Positions 1 to 5,091 of a stretch of 6,580 nucleotides of DNA are shown one piece after another; positions within the stretch are counted from its first letter, which is position 1, and each line of letters opens with the position of its first letter. The notes beneath the pieces are model-generated. The model was given only the letters and a program-made list of their open reading frames with translations, ran no database searches and was not told the DNA's origin. This stretch comes from an uncultured Desulfobacca sp. Lineage in GTDB: Bacteria > Desulfobacterota > Desulfobaccia > Desulfobaccales > Desulfobaccaceae. Location of the stretch: NCBI GenBank assembly GCA_937958145.1, contig CALGOE010000070.1:1-6580 (forward strand), given 5' to 3'. The translations under genes were made by a program, and so were the position numbers.

Positions 1-929
1 AGGATCCAATCGATGTAATTGCGGACCACAGTGGCCTCCGCCGACATGGGGCTCATGAGCTTCAGCTTTTTCAGCTCATGGCGCACCTTGGCATTGGCTT
101 CGGCACTGAGGCGCTTCTTTTTGATGCGGCGTTCCAATTCCTGGATTTCACTGCGGAAATCATCCTTCTCACCCATCTCTTTCTGGATGGCCCGCATCTG
201 TTCATTGAGATAATACTCTTTCTGGGTCTTCTCCATCTGCTTTTTGACCCGGTTCTTGATGCGCCCCTCGATCTGGAGCACCTCAATCTCCCGTTGCATG
301 ACGTAGAGGACCTTTTCCAACCGTTTCACCGGATGGATGATTTCCAGCAGCGGCTGTTTCTCTTCGATCTTGACCGCCAGATGGGAGGCGATATTGTCGG
401 CCAGGCGCCCCGGATCGGTGATACTGCTGATGGCCTGGAAGACTTCCTGGGGAATCTTCTTATTGAGCTTCAGATACTGCTCAAAAGAGGAAATGTTGGT
501 CCGCATGAGGGCTTCCACTTCCGTGGACGACTCATAGGGCTCCACCACCTCCTCCACTTCCACCAGAAAGAAACTGGGGTTGGCCAGATAATGACGAATT
601 TCCGCCCGGCGTTTGCCCTCGATGAGGGCCTTGACGGTCCCGTCGGGCAGTCGCAGCAATTGCAGGATATTCCCCAGGGTACCGAAGCGGTAAATATCCT
701 GTTCGCCGGGCTCGTCCTTCTTGGCATCCTTCTGGGTGCAGAGCAGGATGTAACTGTTCTGTCCCATGGCATGCTCCAGGGCGGCGATGGAGCGCTCCCG
801 GCCGATAAATAAAGGCACTACCATATGGGGGAAGATGACGATATCCCGTAATGGCAGCAGGGGGACCGGGTAGCTCTCCCGTCTGCTTCCCTCCCCGGTC
901 GATTTCGGTCGGTTCAATTTAAATAGCAT
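1..929 (-). CDS. lon: Lon ATP-dependent protease, N-terminal part (cut by window edge)
   Basis: This is the first 309 codons of Lon, the cytoplasmic homo-oligomeric AAA+ serine protease that degrades misfolded and selected regulatory proteins. My translation shows the hallmark LonN substrate-binding start, PLLPLRDIVIFPHMVVPLF, near residues 23-41, with the LonN domain running to about residue 215. A charged helical/coiled-coil segment follows, including EYYLNEQMRAIQKE near 238-251, and the visible part ends in SPMSAEATVVRNYIDWI, just before the ATPase domain. Walker motifs and the Ser-Lys catalytic dyad lie outside the window. The ATG at 929-927 is the only plausible upstream start, because an in-frame TGA sits at 947-945. 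The nearest Shine-Dalgarno-like sequence (GAGGAT, 946-941) is about 11-12 nt from the ATG, farther than ideal. The gene follows clpX by 25 nt and is probably cotranscribed with it. Identity is certain; only the C-terminal two thirds is unseen. Confidence 0.97.
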   Translation of the reverse strand, partial: MLFKLNRPKSTGEGSRRESYPVPLLPLRDIVIFPHMVVPLFIGRERSIAALEHAMGQNSYILLCTQKDAKKDEPGEQDIYRFGTLGNILQLLRLPDGTVKALIEGKRRAEIRHYLANPSFFLVEVEEVVEPYESSTEVEALMRTNISSFEQYLKLNKKIPQEVFQAISSITDPGRLADNIASHLAVKIEEKQPLLEIIHPVKRLEKVLYVMQREIEVLQIEGRIKNRVKKQMEKTQKEYYLNEQMRAIQKEMGEKDDFRSEIQELERRIKKKRLSAEANAKVRHELKKLKLMSPMSAEATVVRNYIDWI

Positions 930-954
930 GTGTGGTTCATATCCTCACGGCCCT

Positions 955-2208
955 TCAGGCGCTCTCGGCCTGGGGCTCAAAAACCAGAATGGGCTTTTCA
1001 AATTTCAGGATCACTTCCTCGTTGACCAGACATTCCCGGACATTTTTCAAGGAGGGAATGTCGTACATGATATCGAGCATGGCCTGTTCCATGATAGCCC
1101 GCAGCCCCCGGGCGCCGGAACGGCGTTTTAAGGCCTCTTTGGCAATGGCGGCCAGAGCGCCCTCACTGAAGTGGAGGTGGACCCCCTCCATCTCAAAGAG
1201 CTTCTGATACTGTTTGACCAAAGCATTGCGGGGTTCCTTCAGGATGCGCACCAAGGCCTCTTCATCCAGTTCTTCCAGGGTGGCGATGACCGGCAACCGC
1301 CCCACGAACTCGGGGATGAGCCCGAATTTCAGGAGGTCCTGCGGCTGGACCTTGGTGAGGGTCTTACCCTGGCGGCGCTGCACCCGGCTCTGCACATCGG
1401 CCACAAACCCCATGGTTTTCTTGCCGATCCGGGTGTTGATGATGTCCTCCAGGCCATTAAAGGCCCCGCCGCAGATGAACAGGATATTGGTGGTGTCCAC
1501 CTTGACGAATTCCTGTTGCGGATGCTTGCGCCCGCCCTTGGGGGGCACCGAGGCCAACGTGCCCTCGATGATCTTGAGCAGGGCTTGCTGCACCCCTTCG
1601 CCGGACACATCCCGGGTGATGGACGGGCTGTCGCTCTTGCGGGCGATTTTATCGATTTCGTCAATATAGACAATACCCCGGCTGGCCTTTTCAATATCGT
1701 AGTCAGCCACCTGCAGGAGGTTCAGAATGATGTTCTCCACATCCTCGCCCACATACCCGGCTTCGGTCAGCGTTGTGGCGTCGGCGATGGTAAAGGGCAC
1801 ATTGAGGATTTTGGCCAGGGTCTGGGCCAGCAAGGTCTTTCCGGAACCTGTCGGGCCGATGAGCAGGATATTGCTCTTCTGTAATTCGACCCCGTCCATC
1901 TCCACCCGGGAGTTGATGCGTTTATAATGGTTATAGACTGCCACCGAAAGTATTTTTTTGGCACGTTCCTGGCCGATAACGTATTCGTCGATCTTGCTTT
2001 TGATCTCCGCCGGCTCGGGAATAGACAGACGGGCGCTCTTGATCTCCTCTTTTTCGTTCTCTTCGGCGATGATGTCGTTGCACAATTCGATGCACTCATC
2101 GCAGATATAGACACTGGGACCGGCAATAAGCTTCTTTACATCGCTTTGGCTCTTGCCGCAAAAAGAACAGAGCAGGTCTGAACCCTTGTCGCTGCCACGT
2201 TTACTCAT
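955..2208 (-). CDS. clpX: ClpX, ATP-dependent unfoldase subunit of ClpXP protease
   Basis: ClpX is the hexameric AAA+ unfoldase that recognises tagged substrates and threads them into ClpP in the cytoplasm. The 417-residue length is normal. In order: an N-terminal zinc-binding domain with C14-x2-C17 and C36-x2-C39; Walker A GPTGSGKT at 118-125; pore-1 loop GYVG at 151-154; Walker B IVYIDEID at 179-186; RKH pore loop at 227-229; a ClpP-docking loop reading MGF at 266-268 (IGF in E. coli); arginine finger R304 in IPEFVGR; and sensor-2 GARGLR at 365-370. A longer frame opens at 2241, but I chose the ATG at 2208-2206: the protein then begins MSKRGSDKG like its relatives, and a strong GGAGG (2220-2216) lies 7 nt upstream of it. 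The gene sits between clpP and lon. Identity is certain and the start is very likely. Confidence 0.97.
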   Translation of the reverse strand: MSKRGSDKGSDLLCSFCGKSQSDVKKLIAGPSVYICDECIELCNDIIAEENEKEEIKSARLSIPEPAEIKSKIDEYVIGQERAKKILSVAVYNHYKRINSRVEMDGVELQKSNILLIGPTGSGKTLLAQTLAKILNVPFTIADATTLTEAGYVGEDVENIILNLLQVADYDIEKASRGIVYIDEIDKIARKSDSPSITRDVSGEGVQQALLKIIEGTLASVPPKGGRKHPQQEFVKVDTTNILFICGGAFNGLEDIINTRIGKKTMGFVADVQSRVQRRQGKTLTKVQPQDLLKFGLIPEFVGRLPVIATLEELDEEALVRILKEPRNALVKQYQKLFEMEGVHLHFSEGALAAIAKEALKRRSGARGLRAIMEQAMLDIMYDIPSLKNVRECLVNEEVILKFEKPILVFEPQAESA

Positions 2209-2212
2209 ACAG

Positions 2213-2220
2213 ATTCCTCC
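2213..2220 (-). promoter_or_regulatory. Strong Shine-Dalgarno of clpX
   Basis: On the minus strand this reads GGAGGAAT, within GGGGAGGAAT, with GGAGG ending 7 nt before the ATG at 2208. It decides between the two possible clpX starts, because the upstream in-frame ATG at 2241 has no comparable site. It also suggests that clpX is translated independently of clpP. Confidence 0.8.
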
Positions 2221-2234
2221 CCAAACTCCGGCTC

Positions 2235-2346
2235 GCAGCATGGCTGCCGGACGTTTGGTCGCTTTGGTAATGCCAGGGGCAAGCCCCCGTACTGCTTACT
2301 TCGTCTCAAATGCTTATTATCTTTATTGCCTCGAGCGGGTTCCCGC
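2235..2346 (-). repeat. Three short palindromes in the clpP-clpX spacer
   Basis: The 228-nt spacer between clpP and clpX holds three small perfect inverted repeats: GCAGC-ATG-GCTGC at 2235-2247, GGGGC-AA-GCCCC at 2276-2287, and GCGGG-TT-CCCGC at 2335-2346. Each could form a short hairpin in the minus-strand transcript. The spacer contains no open frame I would call a gene and no convincing -35/-10 pair. The nearest is an isolated GATAAT around 2311-2321 without a matching -35. The spacer is unusually long for this tightly packed operon. Confidence 0.35.
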
Positions 2347-2396
2347 GGTCAGGGCCGTACCAGATAAATGTTGTATACCATGGGGCGCGATCAGTG

Positions 2397-2432
2397 GCGC
2401 CGCTCCGGGGGACCAAGCCGGCGTGGCGGCGC
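2397..2432 (-). other. Hairpin just downstream of clpP stop
   Basis: Perfect 7-nt inverted arms GCGCCGC/GCGGCGC (2397-2403 and 2426-2432) begin 4 nt after the clpP stop codon, with a 22-nt loop that contains further CCGG self-complementarity. No U-run follows on the minus strand, so it is not a standard intrinsic terminator. It could protect the clpP 3' end or set the processing point between clpP and clpX. A competing short stem, GGCGC/GCGCC (2384-2388 with 2397-2401), shares one arm with it, so the two cannot form together. The pairing is seen directly; the function is inferred. Confidence 0.4.
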
Positions 2433-2436
2433 GGCC

Positions 2437-3078
2437 TTAACCCTCGGTTGCCGGAGACTCCACGCCGCTCAGGTGGCCTTCCCGTTGCTTCGTCGGCCGG
2501 CTGCTGATGACCTCGTCCACCAGGCCATATTCTTTGGCCTGCAGGCCGGACATGTAAAAATCCCGTTCCGTGTCCCGGTTGATGCGGTCAATGGGTTGAC
2601 CGGTATGCCGGGCCAATACTTCGTTCAGTTCCTCCCGGAGACGCAGGATCTCCCGGGCCTGAATCTCCACATCCGTGGCCTGCCCCTGGAAGCCCCCCAA
2701 AGGCTGGTGGATCAGGATGCGGGCATGGGGCAGGGCAAAACGCTTGCCCTTGGCCCCGGCGGCCAGCAGCAACGCCGCCATGCTGGCTCCCTGACCCATG
2801 CACAGGGTGGAAACCGCCGGCTTGATGTACTGCATGGTGTCATAAATGGCCATGCCGGCGGTCACCAGCCCCCCCGGCGAATTAATGTAAAAATGAATAT
2901 CCTTATCCGGATCTTCCGATTCCAAAAACAATAATTGGGCGATGATGACGTTGGCGACGTCATCGTTGATGGCGGAACCCAGGAATATAATCCGGTCTTT
3001 GAGGAGACGGGAATAAATGTCATAACCCCGCTCCCCCCGGCTGGTCTGTTCCACCACGTAAGGGATCAAAATGCTCAT
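2437..3078 (-). CDS. clpP: ClpP, ATP-dependent Clp protease proteolytic subunit
   Basis: ClpP is the serine peptidase that forms the two-ring, 14-subunit degradation chamber and is fed by ClpX or ClpA in the cytoplasm. The 213-residue protein shows the start IPYVVEQTSRGERGYDIYSRLL (short N-terminal loop), the oxyanion-region motif NSPGG at 66-70, the nucleophile S99 in GQGASMAA, H124 in ILIHQP, and the acid D173 in ERDFYMS, so the catalytic triad is complete. Length matches the family. The ATG at 3078-3076 overlaps the tig stop codon as ATGA, which points to translational coupling. AGAGGA inside the end of tig, about 9 nt upstream, is a reasonable ribosome binding site. It precedes clpX in the same operon, as in many bacteria. 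Identity is certain. Confidence 0.98.
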   Translation of the reverse strand: MSILIPYVVEQTSRGERGYDIYSRLLKDRIIFLGSAINDDVANVIIAQLLFLESEDPDKDIHFYINSPGGLVTAGMAIYDTMQYIKPAVSTLCMGQGASMAALLLAAGAKGKRFALPHARILIHQPLGGFQGQATDVEIQAREILRLREELNEVLARHTGQPIDRINRDTERDFYMSGLQAKEYGLVDEVISSRPTKQREGHLSGVESPATEG

Positions 3079-4394
3079 ATAGCCGTATCCTCTGCCGTGG
3101 GCGCTTCGGTGGTGGCGGACACCACGGTAGCCTTGTCGATTAAAAATTCCAACGTCTTTTCGGCGCGTATCTGGGTCTTGAAATCCTCTACCATCTGGCG
3201 CTGTTCATAGACCTTGCGGACCATCTCCGGCGTGTCGCCCACCTGGGCGGCGATGCGTTGATAACCCGCGGTCACATCGTCGTCGCTGACGGTGATGCCT
3301 TCCTGTTTGGCGATCTGATCCAGGATGAGATTGATGCGGGTCTGTTTTTCAGCCTGATCTTTGACCTTCTCCAGCAGACTTTCAGGATTGAGTCCGGAAA
3401 TATTCAGGCCCCGGGATTGCAGGAGGTTCAACTGCTGCCGGACAATGGCCTCCTGTTCCCGGCGGACCAGGGACGGCGGGACCTCCACCGGATTGCGGTC
3501 CAGGATCTGATCTATGACCTGTTGGCGCAATTTCTCGTAATGTTGTTTTTCCTGCCGGCGCTCCAGATCCTGACGCACCGCCTGCCGCAGATCGTCCAGG
3601 GTCTTGAACTCGTCAGAAAAAGATTGCGCCAAGGCGTCATCCAGTTCGGGAACCCGAAGTTCTTTGATATCCAGGACCTCCACCTCAAAGGTGACGGTCT
3701 TGCCGGCAATGGCCGGGTTGACGAAATCCACCGGCACCGTCATCTCAAAGGAAGTTGCCGTGCCTTTGGTTAGGCCCACCAGCCGCTCCTCGAATTCGGC
3801 CGGCAACTTGCCCGCCCCCACCTCCACATAGGCGTTGTCGCTGCCGCCGCCCTCAATGGCGGCACCGTTTTCCAGGGCCTGATACCTCAGGACGACAAAG
3901 TCCTTTTCCCGGACCGGCCGCTCCTCGGCCACAGGTTCCAAGGTGGCCCGGACCTGCCGCAATTCCTCCAGCCGCTGGTCCACCATCTCCTCAGTCACGG
4001 CCACCGGCGTGCCGGTCAGGGTCAGATTGAGATAGTCTGTGGCTGTAAACTCCGGCGCCACCTCGACCTCCACACTGTAGCTGAAGGGGTCGCCCTCCAC
4101 CAGCGGCGGCAGGGCGTTGGGCATCTTCACCGACACCGGCTGCAGCTTGACCTCATCCAAGGCCTCGTTCAATGACTGGCGAAACAGTTCCTGGGAGACC
4201 TGTTCCTCGATTTCCTTGCCAAAGTAGCGTTTCAGGATGGTCCGAGGCACTTTGCCCGGGCGAAACCCTTTGATTTTGGCCCGCTTGCCCCACTGCCGGT
4301 AGGCCTGCTCCATCTCTTGGGCCACGTTCTGGGACGGCACGGCCACGGATAACCTGCGTTCAACGGGGCTTAACTCCTCTACTTTTACTTCCAT
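3075..4394 (-). CDS. tig: Trigger factor, ribosome-associated chaperone
   Basis: Trigger factor binds at the ribosome exit tunnel and holds nascent chains; most members also carry a peptidyl-prolyl isomerase domain. With the ATG at 4394 the protein has 439 residues, close to the E. coli length. The N-terminal ribosome-binding domain carries the signature GFRPGKVP at 43-50. A FKBP-like domain follows at roughly 150-245, then a long helical C-terminal chaperone domain that includes the stretch rich in Q, R and E from about 265. The FKBP segment looks divergent: the usual IPGFE reads PAEFE here, so isomerase activity is doubtful. The frame can also start at a GTG (4403), adding three residues, and a weak GAGA is better placed for that GTG. 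I prefer the ATG because family members usually begin directly with the MEVKVEE-type strand. The gene is followed by clpP with an ATGA overlap and lies 78 nt downstream of tRNA-Leu. Confidence 0.95.
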   Translation of the reverse strand: MEVKVEELSPVERRLSVAVPSQNVAQEMEQAYRQWGKRAKIKGFRPGKVPRTILKRYFGKEIEEQVSQELFRQSLNEALDEVKLQPVSVKMPNALPPLVEGDPFSYSVEVEVAPEFTATDYLNLTLTGTPVAVTEEMVDQRLEELRQVRATLEPVAEERPVREKDFVVLRYQALENGAAIEGGGSDNAYVEVGAGKLPAEFEERLVGLTKGTATSFEMTVPVDFVNPAIAGKTVTFEVEVLDIKELRVPELDDALAQSFSDEFKTLDDLRQAVRQDLERRQEKQHYEKLRQQVIDQILDRNPVEVPPSLVRREQEAIVRQQLNLLQSRGLNISGLNPESLLEKVKDQAEKQTRINLILDQIAKQEGITVSDDDVTAGYQRIAAQVGDTPEMVRKVYEQRQMVEDFKTQIRAEKTLEFLIDKATVVSATTEAPTAEDTAI

Positions 4395-4472
4395 GCGGAA
4401 CACCGTTTCTCAATGAATTTTTGGGCCAGATCAGAGGTTAGCCGCTGTGCCCCCGACTCGCCAGCCATGCTC

Positions 4473-4556
4473 TGGTGCGAGAGGGGGGACTCGAACCCCC
4501 ATGGTTGCCCGCTGGATCCTAAGTCCAGTGCGTCTGCCAGATTCCGCCACTCTCGC
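4473..4556 (-). tRNA. tRNA-Leu (anticodon UAG)
   Basis: The 84-nt minus-strand sequence folds as a class II tRNA. The acceptor stem is GCGAGAG/CTCTCGC (4556-4550 with 4483-4477), and the discriminator is A with an encoded CCA (4475-4473). The anticodon stem CTGGA/TCCAG encloses loop CTTAGGA, giving anticodon TAG at 4521-4519 (reads CUA and probably other CUN codons). The variable arm is long, as expected for leucine, and the T-arm is GGGGG-TTCGAGT-CCCCC. A promoter lies 13 nt upstream. No terminator is visible before tig, 78 nt downstream, so the tRNA is probably the first element of the tig-clpP-clpX-lon transcript and would be released by processing. Confidence 0.96.
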
Positions 4557-4569
4557 CGGCCTTAAGGAA

Positions 4570-4598
4570 ACTGTAATGGCTTTGGGAACCCTTGTCAA
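4570..4598 (-). promoter_or_regulatory. Sigma70-type promoter for tRNA-Leu / tig operon
   Basis: On the minus strand a perfect -35 TTGACA (4598-4593) is followed after exactly 17 nt by TACAGT (4575-4570, four of six consensus bases). The tRNA 5' end lies 13 nt further on, so the transcript would begin a few bases before the mature tRNA, as usual for a tRNA promoter. It probably also drives tig and the protease genes. Confidence 0.65.
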
Positions 4599-4623
4599 TC
4601 AGTCTGATTCTGACCCGAATCTA

Positions 4624-4657
4624 ATTCTAATGTATACTCAATGCTTGCTCAAGTCAA
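4624..4657 (-). promoter_or_regulatory. Possible second, overlapping promoter pair upstream of tRNA-Leu
   Basis: Two offset matches both have 17-nt spacing: TTGACT (4657-4652) with TACATT (4634-4629), and TTGAGC (4652-4647) with TAGAAT (4629-4624). They would start transcription roughly 60 nt upstream of the tRNA. Both are weaker than the proximal promoter at the -35 box but have decent -10 boxes in an AT-rich stretch. One or both may be chance. Confidence 0.4.
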
Positions 4658-4661
4658 GGTA

Positions 4662-4800
4662 ACTGCTGCAGAATCATGATCAAGGACCCCGCCCCGGTTT
4701 CCCGTGGCGTCTGGTCACGGCAGGTTTCCAACTGACCCCGAGCCAACTGAGGAGAATCCGAAGAAGTATTCACAACGGCCCAACCTTTTCAAAGTATTTT
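4662..4800. other. Intergenic stretch without recognised features
   Basis: Between the outer minus-strand promoter and the AT-rich plus-strand promoter region I see no gene, RNA or strong hairpin. The only patterns are an 8-bp direct repeat, CCAACTGA (4728-4735 and 4743-4750, 15 bp apart), and a weak CCGTG/CACGG inverted repeat near 4702-4720. Either could be a regulator site or chance. Confidence 0.3.
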
Positions 4801-4845
4801 TTCTTTACAACGAAAGATAAAAATAATCCTCGTCGCTCCCTTTTG

Positions 4846-4854
4846 TGCTATAAT
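4846..4854 (+). promoter_or_regulatory. Extended -10 promoter for the fructose bisphosphatase leader
   Basis: The sequence TGC-TATAAT is a perfect extended -10 element (TG at 4846-4847, TATAAT at 4849-4854) on the plus strand, after an AT-rich stretch at 4790-4830. No good -35 lies 16-18 nt upstream, which is acceptable for an extended -10 promoter. The predicted start near 4861 would give an untranslated leader of about 230 nt before the gene at 5092. Confidence 0.6.
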
Positions 4855-4860
4855 CATTGC

Positions 4861-5079
4861 AGACGTCGATCGCCTGTCGTCCGGTTCGACGGCAGGCGGC
4901 GACTGGCAATGGCGACCTGAGAAGCATGCCAGGATAAAGAAGTATCCCTCCGGGCCCATGGCAGCTGGCGGGCCGTTGTCCATCTCTCCGGGCGTTTTCA
5001 CTACCCGGGCCTCCCCGGGTTCAGCCATCGCACCCGCATCTCCGGATGGGGTGTTTCCTGGTTAACCACCGCAACCACA
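4861..5079 (+). ncRNA. Candidate structured leader RNA upstream of FBP aldolase/phosphatase
   Basis: Starting about 10 nt after the predicted transcription start I can pair by eye a chain of stems. The first is an 11-bp stem with one G-U and a CGGTTC loop (4871-4881 with 4888-4898). The others are CTGGCA-A-TG with CATGCCAG (4903-4911 with 4925-4932, one bulged A), GGATA/TATCC (4932-4936 with 4943-4947), GGCCC/GGGCC (4953-4957 with 4970-4974), ACCCGGG/CCCGGGT (5003-5009 with 5014-5020), and CACCC-G-CATC/GATGGGGTG with a TCCG loop (5031-5040 with 5045-5053, one bulge). The last stem is followed by TTT and ends 27 nt before the ribosome binding site. I cannot match the conserved core of TPP, cobalamin, c-di-GMP, fluoride, 6S, SRP or RNase P RNAs. 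It may be a cis-regulatory element, a separate small RNA, or merely GC-rich spacer that pairs by chance. Confidence 0.4.
5031..5056 (+). terminator. Possible attenuator-like hairpin in the leader
   Basis: A nine-pair stem with one bulged G (5031-5040 with 5045-5053) around a TCCG loop is followed by only three T residues. The short T-run makes efficient intrinsic termination doubtful. Its position shortly upstream of the ribosome binding site at 5080-5085 fits either transcription attenuation or control of translation initiation. Confidence 0.25.
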
Positions 5080-5085
5080 AAGGAG
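5080..5085 (+). promoter_or_regulatory. Ribosome binding site of the FBP aldolase/phosphatase gene
   Basis: AAAGGAGAG ends a few bases before the ATG at 5092, with GGAG about 6 nt from it. This is near-optimal and fixes the start codon. A TTTCCT at 5054-5059 can pair with only four bases of it, so sequestration is not obvious. Confidence 0.7.
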
Positions 5086-5091
5086 AGCGTT

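Noticed and set aside
78..812. Long plus-strand open frame opposite lon
   Set aside because: It is the antisense shadow of a clear Lon coding sequence; its leucine/phenylalanine-rich translation shows no domain and no ribosome binding site.
1171..1884. 237-codon plus-strand frame opposite clpX
   Set aside because: Antisense shadow of highly conserved ClpX codons, without start signals or recognisable protein features.
2258..2275. GG-N10-GC match to a sigma54 promoter upstream of clpX (TGGCAT...AAGC on the minus strand)
   Set aside because: The -12 half lacks the TTGC consensus, and such matches are frequent by chance in GC-rich DNA.
2380..2386. CCCCAT on the minus strand as a heat-shock (sigma32-type) -10 before clpX
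   Set aside because: No CTTGAA-like -35 at the required 13-15 nt distance.
4789..5028. 79-codon minus-strand frame in the intergenic region
   Set aside because: No ribosome binding site and no protein-like composition; it crosses the well-supported plus-strand promoter and the leader hairpins.
4958..5065. 35-codon plus-strand frame inside the fbp leader, a possible leader peptide
   Set aside because: No Shine-Dalgarno before its ATG and no run of regulatory codons; the hairpins explain the region better.
4861..5079. Known RNA classes (TPP or cobalamin riboswitch, 6S RNA, SRP RNA, tmRNA, RNase P) for the fbp leader
   Set aside because: Isolated look-alikes such as CTGAGA and GGTTCGACGG occur, but none of the full conserved cores is present.
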